Shown piece after piece: positions 43,916-54,473 of a stretch of DNA of 64,000 nucleotides; within the stretch, counting starts at the first letter, position 1, and each line of letters begins with the position of its first letter. This DNA comes from Uranotaenia lowii (lineage: Eukaryota > Arthropoda > Insecta > Diptera > Culicidae): NCBI RefSeq assembly GCF_029784155.1, contig NC_073691.1:61207746-61271745 (forward strand), in the 5' to 3' direction. Both the position numbers and the translations under genes were made by a program. The notes under the pieces are model-generated. The model was not told where the DNA came from. It searched no databases and saw nothing but the letters and a program-made list of their open reading frames with translations.

Positions 43916-44264
43916 GCTGGCGCCGACGCCGGAACTGATCGTCGCCCAAAAAGCACAGCCACAGTTGCTTCCAGCGGGGTTCCTTCGGTGGTTCCGTCTG
44001 GGTCGTTCGTTCCATCGTCGAGAGATGTGAGGTCGTCGCCTTGAACATGTGCTGCGGATCGTTGTAGATCGGGCAGATAAGCGAACTTCGACGCCGGGCC
44101 GCTAGAAGCCTTTGCGGCGAGTCGTGGATTGAGGCCGTACGTGATCGCATCACTCCTGCCATTCCTCCTGCTCCTCCTCCAACTCCGCCCATGGTTCCGA
44201 TCTCGATTACATTGTCAATGTCTTCCCATTCATCCTCATCCAAGGGAATCTCGCCGCTGCCGAC
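43916..44264 (-). CDS. GABA receptor subunit, TM3-TM4 cytoplasmic loop
   Basis: A 349-bp exon (acceptor TCTCGATAG, donor GTGAGG). It continues YFTK with VGSGEIPLDEDEWEDIDNV, then a Gly-rich stretch (TMGGVGGGAGGMAG), a segment with RRRSS and TTQTE, and KQLWLCFLGDDQFRRRRQ. The loop is where trafficking and phosphorylation of these receptors occur. The end leaves one base of a split codon, matched by the TM4 exon. The donor is inferred from phase and from the stop that appears if it is read through. Confidence 0.88.
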
Positions 44265-44507
44265 CTATCGAGAAGGGTGAAAGTTACAAATATGCGTTAT
44301 CGATTAGGCAGCGTATATACCTATATAGTTTGAGTGGTTGAAGTGATAAGAATAATAGTATTTTCGCATTCGCAGTTATTAATAACCCATTTTTTTTTTT
44401 ATTCAGCCGATGAATATAAACGGGACTGTTATTTAAACTTTAGTTTTCAAGCTCAATTACTTAGTTGAAGTTGAACGATCATTCTATCTACATTACAGTC
44501 GCACAGA

Positions 44508-44576
44508 ATGAAGATCTCACTTGCGCTTTTGGTTGTGATCAGTGCATTTGTTGCCCTAGTCAGTTCAGGAGTTGTG
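44508..44576 (+). CDS. Small secreted protein, exon 1 (signal peptide)
   Basis: ATG at 44508 opens MKISLALLVVISAFVALVSS then GVV (23 codons), a textbook signal peptide with a short basic start, a hydrophobic core and small residues before the likely cleavage. The exon ends at donor GTAAGA (44577). The start is chosen because the upstream in-frame region is closed and the next exon continues in phase 0. It lies within the 1.7-kb intron between the TM3 and loop exons of the receptor gene, on the opposite strand, 243 bp from the loop exon. TATA-like sequences (for example TATATA at 44315) are upstream but not at a fixed distance. Confidence 0.65.
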
Positions 44577-44641
44577 GTAAGAAATTCATTCCAAGTTATG
44601 ACATCCAAATATTTAACACCTCAACCAAATTCCTTCCAAAG

Positions 44642-44818
44642 AAACCTTTGAAACGGAGGGGCACCGATGAGATTATATGCAACGGATCAGGATGTTCTTT
44701 TCCGCAAAAGGACTACGGACAAGTGGTGACGCCGATTGTGCCAACGCTGAAGCCTCGAGTAAGAATAATGGAGGTGGCCCCGATCCAGATGAATCTAGAT
44801 ACTTCAACGGAAAGTTGA
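44642..44818 (+). CDS. Small secreted protein, exon 2
   Basis: 177 bp after a 65-bp intron (acceptor TTCCTTCCAAAG), 58 codons and TGA at 44816-44818. It encodes KPLKRRGTDEIICNGSGCSF, then PQKDYGQVVTPIVPTLKPRV and RIMEVAPIQMNLDTSTES. The mature product would be about 60 residues with one close Cys pair (C-N-G-S-G-C) and a dibasic KRR. AATAAA follows at 44971-44976. I do not recognise the family; small lineage-restricted secreted proteins are common in insects (for example accessory gland or cuticle-associated), but nothing here shows the tissue. Confidence 0.6.
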   Translation, partial: KPLKRRGTDEIICNGSGCSFPQKDYGQVVTPIVPTLKPRVRIMEVAPIQMNLDTSTES

Positions 44819-44970
44819 AAGTTATTAGCCAATAAGTAAAATATTGTGAAATAAGTTCTTTGAAACAGAAATCATAGTTAGAAATCACATAATTCTGAAT
44901 CAATTCATATTGAAATTTAAATGAAAGTATTTTAATTAAGTGGTAATTTTATAGTTTGAAATGAGAAGTG

Positions 44971-44976
44971 AATAAA
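44971..44976 (+). promoter_or_regulatory. Polyadenylation signal AATAAA of the small secreted protein gene
   Basis: AATAAA 153 bases after the stop codon on the same strand. Confidence 0.5.
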
Positions 44977-45203
44977 ACATCTTGAAGTTTAGGAAGGTCA
45001 AGGTCAGGTTTTAAACTTTCTTAATTTTTTTTGTGATAAATCAAAGCCGGGTGGTTTTTACAAAATAACTAACTTTCACAGAATTCTTCAACACTTAATC
45101 ACCTTAACATGTCTCATACCGATTTTATGGGTTTTCAAATGTTGAAATACGGAATTTGCGAAAAACCGGTAAAACAGATCACCCTTATGCGGTGTTATTG
45201 TTT

Positions 45204-45800
45204 TCATTCCGTATCCCAAGTGATCTTATGTGCTGGTCGATGGGGGAAGAGCGATCCACCGATCACCATGTTGTTGTTGCCACAAAACTCTACAAGCAGT
45301 TCTCCGTTTTCGCTCATCTGTCCTAGACCATGGCGCCCCATGATGCACTCAAGGTCCTGATTGTCGGAGCCAATCTTTGCGTTGAAGTCGCCCAAATGGA
45401 TTTGAATGTCACCCTTCGTAATTTTCTCAACCACGCTGTTCAGTTGACTGTAAAACTGCTCTTTCTCCTACAAATCGGCAACGTCAGTTGGCACATAACA
45501 CTGAAGCATTGTAAGGTTTCTAATCCGTATTCTAAATCTGGCTACGGTTCCCATCTAACGAAGGCCGCATAGGCTTAACAGGAAACCAACTCCTCGTTCC
45601 CGAGTAGCGTGTTTTCCACGTATGCTAGAGTAAAGCAGGACTTGCCCGGACCGTGATTTGTGTTTTCCAGTGTTAGGCCAACGGACTTCGCTCAGTCCCA
45701 GAATTTCTAGCTTAAGCCGACTAGCTTCTCTAGCAAGTCGAGCTAGCTTGCTTAGTTGAGGGTTAAAGGGGTTAAAACGTTCCAAGTTCCAATTCGTGAC
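45204..45800 (-). pseudogene. RTE-like LINE endonuclease fragment
   Basis: The - strand encodes parts of an apurinic-type endonuclease: RLKLEILGLSEVRWPNTGKH (about 45660-45720), ADL-EKEQFYSQLNSVVEKI (about 45430-45480), IHLGDFNAKIGSD (about 45380-45420, the GDFN catalytic block) and MGRHGLGQMSENGELLVEFC (about 45280-45345). The enzyme nicks target DNA for LINE insertion. There is an in-frame stop at 45555 and truncation on both sides. The RTE clade is suggested by LGLSEVRW and MGRHG. Confidence 0.85.
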
Positions 45801-45946
45801 CGTGTTTTCATGCTAAACGTCGTCGCCAAAGTTCCAGGTCGGTCATTTCTATCGGATTTCGTAACAATTTTATAAATCGGGAGCAGTAGGGCTCCCCTAC
45901 ACGTTCAAAAAAAATCATGTATTAAAAGGTTACATAAAAAACTAAC

Positions 45947-46699
45947 CTTAGTGAAATAGTGCACCCCGGCGAACTCCAGCAACGTGGCGATGCAATAGAA
46001 AAAGCTCATCAGCAGAAACCAATCGAGGGCCGTCGCATACCGCACCTTCGGCAAATCGGTCCTCGAGTCCAGGCTGATGGTCGATAACGTCAGCACCGTC
46101 GTTATTCCCAGACCCACTCGATCACTCGTAGCTTCCCGGTGGATCCAGAACGACACCCACGATAGCACCACGATCAGAATACACGGCACGTACACCTGGA
46201 TCAGGAAGTACCCGGTGTGCCGCTGGAGATTGAACGACACGTGCAGCACCGTGAATTCTCCCTCGCGCCGAACAAACGTGTAATTCTTCTGGTGGAAGCT
46301 GATCAGATCGAACTGACTCAGGGTCATGCCGGGGACAAAGTTGACCGAGTCGTCGTCCTTCCACTGGTAGACTAACTGTTGCCGGGAATAGGCATAACTT
46401 CCCAGAACCAGGGGACAAGACTGGCGGTCCATCGGGAAGCTGCGAAGTTGCATCAGGCAGGACGCTTTGATGGTGAGACGCATCGAGTACAGGATTTCGC
46501 CGTCCTGGGTCAAACGGAGGAGTTTGTTCGGAACGGTGATCGTGTGGACGTGCGAGTGTTTTCCGTTGTAGAAATAGGTGTCCGGGCGCCAGATTCGTTC
46601 CAGCATTTTGATGCTCAGCGAGAGGGATTTGATCGGCCCTCGGAAGCTCAATCGTTTGTCCTGCCAATACTGCCGGAAGTAGCAATCCATCGAATAGTC
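45947..46699 (-). CDS. GABA receptor subunit, ligand-binding domain and TM1-TM3
   Basis: A 753-bp exon (251 codons, phase 0 both ends; acceptor TCCCCACAG, donor GTTAGT). It encodes DYSMDCYFRQ, then WRPDTYFYNGK, then the Cys loop (C with 13 residues to C, around SFPMDRQSC). Next come TM1 (YFLIQVYVPCILIVVLSWVS), TM2 (VGLGITTVLTLSTISLDS) and TM3 (ATALDWFLLMSFFYCIATLL). Classical anion channels have P-A-R just before TM2; here it is S-D-R. Drosophila GRD forms GABA-gated cation channels with LCCH3 (literature), so chloride selectivity should not be assumed. The product sits in the plasma membrane as one of five subunits. Confidence 0.96.
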
Positions 46700-47482
46700 C
46701 TGTGGGGACACGAATAACAAAGTATTAGATAATGTTTTTTTTCTAAATTGTTTCATTTAGACTGTCTTTACTCCAAAATCTCCAAAGTTTGGTGTAAAAT
46801 TAAAATAATATGTTCAAAATTGTTTAAGCATAGATCTAGGATTCGGGATCGGAATCAAAACTTAGAATCAGGTTCAGTTCAACATAAAAACAAATTAAAT
46901 TAAATTTTATCCTTGTCTCTAATCATTAGTTCTGAATCTGTATTTTGAACTTGAATAAAATTTCAATAAGGTGTTTAGATCAACGATTTATTGAAAACTG
47001 TCTAAATTAAACGAAAGTTTCAGCAGGGAATGATTCAGTAATAAAACCGATTTTCAAATCTTTAGTAGTTTTATTCACCTTAAAACAACAGGGTTTTTCG
47101 CTTTCTACCAGCCAAATTGATTTTTTGATTTCTAAATCCTTCGTTGACAAAGTCAAGCAAACGACCGTTTTCATTTTCGATGTTTTTTTTTGTAATTTCT
47201 TTATTTGAAACGGCTCATTCCTTGAGGTTGGAAGGTGCCAAACTAGATTTTTATTGTATTTAAGTAAATTTCTTAGCTTAGCACGTTTATTTAATAGAAA
47301 AAGGGAGGACAGAAAGGAAAAAATGAAAAGAAAGAGAATTATAGACGAAGATCGATAGCTTTAAGGAAAAGGTGAATTTCGAACATGTAGTCCAAGTCAA
47401 GCACAGCCAACACATCCCTCATTGGAACGTGTGGGTGCCAAAGTGAATTACGACTAGGTACCTCATTGAAGTGTTTGTACAG
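46700..47482. other. Receptor intron, unassigned part
   Basis: AT-rich sequence between the TM1-TM3 exon and DD37E copy D. Nothing recognised. Confidence 0.5.
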
Positions 47483-48653
47483 GACCTGAACACCCCTCAT
47501 TTTGAAGGTGTGTGTGTGTAGAATGTAGAAGAGCAGCGTGTCAAAATTTTGCTCGCGCATCGCGAAAATCCGAGCTACTCGCACGCAAAGCTGGCAAAAT
47601 CGCTAAAAGTTGCCAAATCAACCGTTACAAATGTAATTAAAGTGTTTGGGGAACGTTTGTCGACAGCCAGGAAGTCTGGATCGGTATGAAATCGAAAACC
47701 GGAAGCCGCTGAGACGACAAAGAGAGTTGCCGGTAGTTTCAAGCGAAACCCTAACCTCTCTCTCCGAGATGCCGCAAATAAGCTGGGTGTATCGTCTACA
47801 ACTGTGCATCGAGCCAAAAATCGAGCCGGACTATCGACTTACAAGAAGGTAGTGACTCCAAATTGTAATGATAAACAAAATACGACGACCAAAGCGCGAT
47901 CCCGGAGGCTGTACACGACGATGCTGACGAAGTTTGACTGCGTGGTAATGGACGACGAAACATACGTCAAAGCCGACCACAAGCAGCTTCCGGGACAGGA
48001 GTTTTATACGGCAAAAGGAAGGGGAAAGGTAGCAGATATTTTCAAGCACATGAAACTGTCAAAGTTCGCGATGAAATATATGATTTGGCAAGCCATCTGT
48101 ATCTGTGGCTTGAAAAGCAGCATTTTCATAGCATCCGGGACTGTCAACCAAGAAATTTACGTGAAAAAGTGTTTGAATATACGTCTGCTGCCTTTCCTGA
48201 AGAAACACGGTTGTTCCGTACTGTTTTGGCCGGATTTGGCATTTTGCAACTACGGTAAAAAGGCCATGGAGTGGTACGCCGCCAACAACGTGCAGGTGGT
48301 TCCCAAGGACAAGAACCCTCCCAACACGCCAGAGCTCCACCCAATTGAGAAATACTGGGCTATTGTCAAGCGGAACCTAAAGAAGACCAAAAAAACTGCT
48401 AAGAACGAGCAGCAGTTCAAGGCGAAAAGCTTTCTGCGGCGAAGAAGGTGGACAAGGTGGCTGTAAAAAATCTGATGGCAAGGGTTAAGCGTAAGGCCCG
48501 GCAAATTGGGATCTGGAAAAGCCCAACTGAATATTTTTCCTGAATTTTATACTAATTAAACTTGAAATAGAAATTTAATTTGATTTTTAAATTAACGATT
48601 TCACCGATTTACCCCCGTTTTCCCTTGACCAAATTTTGACCGTATCACCCTTT
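47483..48653 (+). mobile_element. DD37E Tc1/mariner element, copy D (5' truncated)
   Basis: Begins at CCTGAACACCCCTC, which is internal to the family, so the left terminal repeat and leader are missing. The right terminal repeat ends near 48653. Copy C has about 60 bases here (end of the leader and the start codon) that are deleted in this copy. It lies in a receptor intron, antisense to the gene. Confidence 0.88.
47535..48530 (+). pseudogene. DD37E transposase pseudogene (copy D)
   Basis: No start codon. A 220-codon open stretch (47804-48466) covers part of the helix-turn-helix and the whole catalytic part: VMDDETYVKADHKQLPGQEF, FWPDLAFCNYGKKAMEWY and PPNTPELHPIEKYW, with all three catalytic acidic residues present. 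It is frameshifted before this, where GGATCGGTATGAAATCG replaces the G-run of copy B, and after 48440. The catalytic core is the longest uninterrupted in the window. Confidence 0.85.
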
Positions 48654-48654
48654 G

Positions 48655-49354
48655 ATAAGTGAAAATATCAGTCTACTGTGTTCCGATGAAAATCGTAGTT
48701 ATTTTCTATAGCGTATTTTCCATGGTGCAATTTTAAGTCGGGACAGGCTACATCACATTTGTTTGAATTTAACATGAAAATAAATTTTAAATGAAATATT
48801 AAAGTACAGGTTCTTTTTTTGTTTATTGGCTCTTCCTCTAAGTGGTGAAGATGATTCATTCTTTTTCATTGGAACTTTTCTTGAAAGTGATCCCTTTTCC
48901 ATTATTTTGTACATTTCTATTCTGGCGTGGATTTGAAAAACCTTTATTTTTGTTGTATTTAAATCATATTAGCAACTCAGTAAGCTTATCACACTTTTTA
49001 TGTTTTATTTTTTTTATCCCATACTTTTTTTGAGTCCCTGAAGGATCTACTTAATATCTTTTTTTATGTTACGAAACTTATGTTTATTAAAACAACTGTT
49101 ATAGTTTCTTCTTTGGTATTCTAAAATGTTCTGTTCTCCTTAATGATTTTCCACGATTCTTCGCCATATGTGTTAATCAAAGGATGTCTAAGCCTAACAG
49201 TCTGCTGATAGTGATTGATTTACAGCTCAAAAAAGAAAAAAAGAAAACACATATCTATGTACATTGCTCCAGTTGTAACCATCTGGAATCGTTTAACCTC
49301 AAGTTTCGTTTAAGACACAAAACTCACACAAAAACTAGCAGAAAAAAGTCATAC
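48655..49354. other. Receptor intron, unassigned part
   Basis: AT-rich, T-rich stretches, nothing recognised. Confidence 0.5.
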
Positions 49355-49422
49355 CATGTCCAGTTCCGACACCGGTCCCATGCTCCGGATGAGGATGTTC
49401 GTTTTGACGACAGTTGGAATGC
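49355..49422 (-). CDS. GABA receptor subunit, beta-1 strand exon
   Basis: A 68-bp exon (acceptor TTTCTTAG, donor GTATGA). Two bases complete Gly, then 22 codons read IPTVVKTNILIRSMGPVSEL followed by DM, the first beta strands of the extracellular domain (family pattern: V-x-T-N-I-x-I-R-S-x-G-P-V-S). It leaves in phase 0 into the next exon at DYSMDCYFRQ. Confidence 0.92.
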
Positions 49423-49512
49423 CTAAGAAAAAAAAAAACACCACAACAAAACGACAACGTCATGAATGGAAATGAATTTTCCCGTTCGGAGCAAACTGTC
49501 ACTTTCACTTAC

Positions 49513-50093
49513 CTTGCTCGTGGGTTGGCATTTGGGAATTTTCATAGCTCTTCAGTAGATTTTCCAATATCAAGGTGATGTTTTTGCTCAACATATCGTC
49601 GGCGGCGCTGCGTTTCTTGACACGTCTCTCAAAGCTACCACCATCATCTTGGGCTTGGTTGTTGAAATCATCATCATTTTGGTTCTGAAAATGGTGTCTC
49701 GAAACATTCCAGGCTGTGGCTGCAACTCGATTAGGTCGTTGTGATTTATTTTCCATAAAATCGTTTACGGAAGTTGGAAGATTTCGACGCCTTGGCGCGG
49801 TGCTGTAGATGTAGTATCGTTGGATTTTTTGAGGCTTTGAAATGGCCGATTCTAACGGTTGATAAGCATCATCCAACGATGCTGAAGATGCACTTTGTTG
49901 TACTCCATCTCCAGTGACTGCAGATGAGGACTTGGGAATATGGCGCAATCGCCGGAGTCCCGTCGGCTGGAAGGACTTGCTGCTATCCTGCTGTTGCTCT
50001 GAGGGAGCAATGTTGTATTCGATGGGAAAATTGAGGCCGCTTGGGTAGGACGATGAATTTCGTTGTTTGCGATTGTGAGGAGCATTGTTACTT
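49513..50093 (-). CDS. GABA receptor subunit, linker and start of ligand-binding domain
   Basis: A 581-bp exon (acceptor TATTTTTAG, donor GTAAGT), open throughout. About 165 codons are low-complexity, rich in Ser, Gln, Asn and Arg. They are followed by a dibasic RVKKR furin-type site (49611-49625) and then SKNITLILENLL and SYENSQMPTHEQG, the alpha-1 helix and first loop of the pentameric ligand-gated ion channel ligand-binding domain. The N in KNIT is a likely N-glycosylation site. The long extension before the receptor fold is unusual compared with vertebrate GABA-A subunits. Confidence 0.85.
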
Positions 50094-50223
50094 CTAAAAA
50101 TAAAAAAGGACTATTGATAGTTGTTCAATGTTCATTGAAATCTTTAGTTTTGTTATCTGTTTTGAACTTTTTTTTAATCTTCAAATTATATTTCCAAATT
50201 TCTTTTTGACTCAATCGCTTGAC

Positions 50224-50460
50224 GCATGGTGAACGTTATGACAAAAATTCTTGGTGGAAGAATTTAAGATTGAAATTTAATTGCAGATAAATAAAGCAGA
50301 TGCTTATAAGAAGAAATTTATAGGTGTTGAGATTGAGCGAAGAGCATATTTTGATGGAAACTTCAAAGGTGTGTTCTAGACCTTTTGCCCCGCATCAATT
50401 GAATGGCTGGGAGAAGTAATAGCGAGGGGCGCAATTACGTTTACCCATACATCCAACCCA
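50224..50460. repeat. Direct repeat pair, copy 1
   Basis: Matches 53962-54201 in the same orientation with roughly 85% identity by eye. The best match spans CCCGCATCAATTGAATGGCT and GGCGCAATTACGTT. It is intronic. The family is unknown; the two copies are 3.7 kb apart and do not look like LTRs. Confidence 0.7.
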
Positions 50461-51002
50461 GGGGCGGTCCTAGAGCTGGCTCTTGTCGAAATTTTACCAA
50501 ATTTTCAAAAATTAGTCACTTTAATGGGCCGTTGAATCTGGTGAAAAAACGATCATTTTTAGAGAGCGGAAGGAATTGGAGGAGTGGCGGGGAAAGGGGT
50601 TCAGTTGCAAATGAGTCTACAATATTAGTTGCACACTACCCCTCTTGAATTTCACTGAGCAAACTCAGATATATTTCGAAAAATATGAAATAAGAGAAAA
50701 CTTATAACAATTATTCTCAATATATTTACTCATTTCAATATCCTTCTACTAATACCTTTTATACAACAACCAGCGAATCTATAATATTATTTGCGAAAAA
50801 ATGTTGATAAATAGAAAATTATCGTTATTTGTATATCTAGTTTAAAATTGTCACTTTAAAACTCTTTTAAGAATTTCTTGCTATGAAAATAATACACACG
50901 TTGTTGAGAGATGAAAATTTATAACGAACATTTTTTACCTGATCTTCTGAATATCAGCGTTAGGCTTAAAATAAAATTTTAATTACTTTCATTTTGTAAC
51001 TA

Positions 51003-51905
51003 AGGTACACCGGGGTAAGTGGGGACGGTGGCTATTAAAACAATACTGTAAACTATTTTTTCAAACTTTTAATGCAGAATGTTAAATTTACTTGTAATCT
51101 ATCCAATAACTGTAAAAGAGATGCGGTTCCAACAAAAGCGGATGTTCACGGTGACTTTTTGTTAACTTTCTATGTTTAACTACGATGTGGAGTTGATAAG
51201 CATCTTTTTCAATCGCAAATTTCTCTTAAACTAGCTGGGCTCTTGACGAGAAACTCTATATTAAAACAATCCTTACATTCGAAACAATAAGTTAGAAAAA
51301 GAAACGACGATTAAAAATTAAGAAAAAAGAGTTTATTTTCAAAAATCTAAAATGTTGTCTCCAAACCCTACCTGGGGTAAGTGGAGACGGCTTTATATAT
51401 ACTACACATTTTTTCAATTTTCTCTCCTTCATTCAATACATTTTAGCTTTATTTAGCATTCGGATCATGAAAAGTACTTGTGTTTTCTGGAATAAGTATA
51501 TATTTCCGATAAAATCCGATCTCGTGTGTTACAACATAAATTACACACAATAATCGCTACCATGAAGTTTTTTCAAAATTTTGGACGGTTCGAGCAATAA
51601 AGTAACGTATTCAACCAAGAAAACATAAATTTGTTGAAAATTTCCTGAGAAATCAAAGGGAAAATCTACCGTCCCCACTTACCCCATAAAGCGGGGTAAG
51701 TGAAGACACCGACAGTCCATAACTATTTACGTGATAACTTTTTTCGCTTTTCGTCTATCAAGCTCATCTCTTCAGCATTTGTAAACAACATGTTCTGTAT
51801 CACATTGAATGCGATTTTATCAAATTTGATCCATTGCTGATTATTTAATGATTTTTTAAAGTTGAACTATACGAAAAACCGTCCCCACTTACCCCGGTGT
51901 ACCTT
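51003..51905. mobile_element. Tc1/mariner-type MITE with AGGTACACCGGGGTAAGTGG ends
   Basis: 903 bp with near-perfect 26-bp terminal inverted repeats and TA on both sides (51001-51002, 51906-51907). The motif GGGGTAAGTGGGGACGG, part of the ends, occurs again in direct orientation near 51372 and 51691 and inverted near 51668. The motif contains GTAAGT, a perfect 5' splice site, in both orientations of the element. Non-coding. Confidence 0.92.
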
Positions 51906-51907
51906 AT

Positions 51908-52930
51908 ACGTTTTTTATTTATTTTATTTTATTTATTGATTCAGGACCTTTTTGGCATTCAGGTCCAACTATACGTTTGAAAAAGCAAACATTTGAGTTT
52001 AGTGTTAGTTAATTACTGCTATGAATTTCAAACTGATTGTAAAACTCTGATATTTCATTATTTTACTGAAGTATTTCATTTTCCGCCGATAAGACTGATA
52101 AACAAATTTTTTAAATGATTTTGAATTATAGTAAACAATTATGAAATGAAGGGTTATAGTTTATACTATTCTTTAGCGAAGAACCTTAATCAATTGCATT
52201 TTAAATAGCCAATCTTTGAGATTCAGAGAATCAAACCTTAAACTGGATATTAACGTGAAATTTCAATATTTTTGTGTGGATGAGCTTAAAGCAGTATCGG
52301 CGAAATAATTGGTGTAGATCGTGAAATCCAGCAGTGTTGGTTAGAAAACACTAAAAGATCTTCCGAATGTTTAGCTTGATTGATAGCCTTGTTGCTTAAA
52401 AAATAGTCGATTGATAACGGGATTGTTTCAATTCACAAGGGACTAGTTAAAACATAGTCAAACTGATTTTGGAAGATTTTTGCGTACTAAACTCGATTTT
52501 GGTCAGATTTTTACTATCACTTCTAGTTTAGTGGCATTTTGTAATTTCAAAACCAATCAGTTTAGAGTTAAATCTATCAATGATGACTGATGAAGTAGAT
52601 TTTGTCTTATTTTGTCTAGATAATCTTGTTCCGAAGGTACGACGATTGGAAAAAAAATAAATTTTACTTTTTTTTCTAAAAATTGAATAGATCACATTAT
52701 AACATTACAAAAGGAAGTTTTTTTTAGTGAAGTATTTGATTTTGAATTTTTTTTTATCTATTTCACAACTTTGTTGAAGGCTGAAAAGTATTTTCACTTG
52801 TGCGTAAAAAAATATCCAAGGTTGAGTTTGGTTTAAATGTTTTCAAAATTTCCGTATTTTACAAAACAAGGAACCACACTAACTTCTATAATTTTTCCCC
52901 CCAAAAATCACGATAAATAATTCACAATCT
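51908..52930. other. Receptor intron, unassigned part
   Basis: AT-rich, no gene or clear element. Confidence 0.45.
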
Positions 52931-53270
52931 TAGCTTAGCTTAGCTTAGTTGACAACTCCTATCCACCTTAAATCATTGAACTTGAAGTGCTTAGATATGA
53001 TCATTCATTTAAAGCTTCATATAACATATTTGATTAGACTTTCTTCAACTTACTCTCTTCAAATTCCATGATCGCTGGCGTGACTAAGCAGAACAAGTTC
53101 TACCTCGCCAATGGTTGCTACTCCGTGATTGATCGAGGCCATCAGTTTTGTTGGGCCAAAAGAATGGTGCTTGGAACTGGCAGTTCATTCACAATGCACA
53201 AAGCTCATGCTCTCCCTTTGAAAATGATCAATAACGGCGCCGGCCACGTCCTAGTAGTCAATGAGGGATG
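52931..53270 (+). repeat. Dispersed repeat with TTAGC-tract, copy 2
   Basis: Counterpart of 17396-17760, same orientation. A 67-codon frame is open here (53068-53271) but closed in copy 1, so it is taken as non-coding. Confidence 0.7.
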
Positions 53271-53961
53271 AAGGAAGGATTGTTAGTAGGATACTTCCCA
53301 GGATCAATTAACAACCTTTTTTCCCTATATATTAAAAAGATATTTTTTTTTGAAAAATTCAGAAACAAAGGTAAGTCAATATCACCAACTATAGAAACCG
53401 TCCATTTTGGTGGGATCCATTTTGGTGAATGGTGCGATCGAGTTTTCCTACACCTCCTGTGCTCCTAGGTTTTTCTTAAGGAAACTCCTATTTCAAACTT
53501 TGAGGCAGTGATAAAAAGTTCAAAAGTAAAGTGAAAAATGTGTTAGAATTTTCCTTAAACTAGCTTGTTTTCCTTATTCTTGTTCCTGATACACTGATGT
53601 CTTTCCAAAAACGACCCTTTAGATTGAAGATACTTCTATCAAATCAAAAATATTTATAAGGAGATGTTTTTAATATTTAAGTTCACGGTAAATAATTCAC
53701 AATCTTCAGAAAAATTGATCATTAGGTTTAAACCATTTGTTCTAAATCTTTTTGATATTTTGCACTTTTGCTAGAAAGTGCACAATTTTTTTTTTTCAAA
53801 AGTTATATCGGAACCAAAAACTGATAGAAAATATAGACATAGGCATTCAGTGCCCCTTAATTAGTAAAAATCAATTTTCAGATTCTTTGCACCTCGGAAG
53901 AAGTGAATTTTGTTTCCTTTTGTTTTAATTATGAATTTATTATTATGATAGTTTAATGGCA

Positions 53962-54201
53962 TTGCGGTGAACTTTTGACTACGAAAATTCTTGATAGAAG
54001 AATTAAAGATTGAAATTAAATGACGGATAGACAAAGCAGATGCTTAATAGAAGAAAATTGAAAGATGTTGAAAATGAGCCAAGAGCATATTTTATGGAAA
54101 GCTTCAAAGGTGCGTTCTAGACCCTTTGTCCCGCATCAATTGAATGGCTGGGAGAAGTAATAGCGAGAGGCGCAATTACGTTCACCCATACATCCAACCC
54201 G
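53962..54201. repeat. Direct repeat pair, copy 2
   Basis: Counterpart of 50224-50460. Confidence 0.7.
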
Positions 54202-54249
54202 ATGGATTGGTAAAGCACGTGCTTCCCAATCCGATTGGGAACAACAATT

Positions 54250-54473
54250 CCCAAGCAACAAAAAATGATTTATTAATTTTATGTCACAAAAAGGCTATTT
54301 GAGGAACTTTTTGGAACTTCAAGTCCACAGAAGGCTATTTGAGGAACCTTTTGTAACTTTCATGCTCACATTCAAGAAAATTCGGTACTAATTCCATTTG
54401 GAACCTTTGTTCAGCGAAATTCGAACTTTGGACGCACGAGTTTAAGTAGATATGGGACCTTTGGTTGCTTGGG
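54250..54473. mobile_element. Short MITE with CCCAAGCAAC ends
   Basis: About 224 bp with inverted ends CCCAAGCAAC(A/C)AAA. Two direct copies of AAGGCTATTTGAGGAAC lie inside. TA follows the right end; the left flank reads TT, so the duplication is eroded. Confidence 0.65.

Noticed and set aside
46122..46717. ORFs of 187 and 112 codons overlapping the receptor exon in other frames
   Set aside because: Shadows of the GC-richer receptor exon; no conserved domain.
53068..53271. 67-codon ORF in the TTAGC repeat
   Set aside because: The homologous copy at 17396-17760 has an early stop and indels, so no conserved coding.
50224..54201. LTR retrotransposon bounded by the direct repeats 50224-50460 and 53962-54201
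   Set aside because: No gag/pol motifs between them, the repeats differ by about 15%, and there are no TG...CA ends or primer-binding site.
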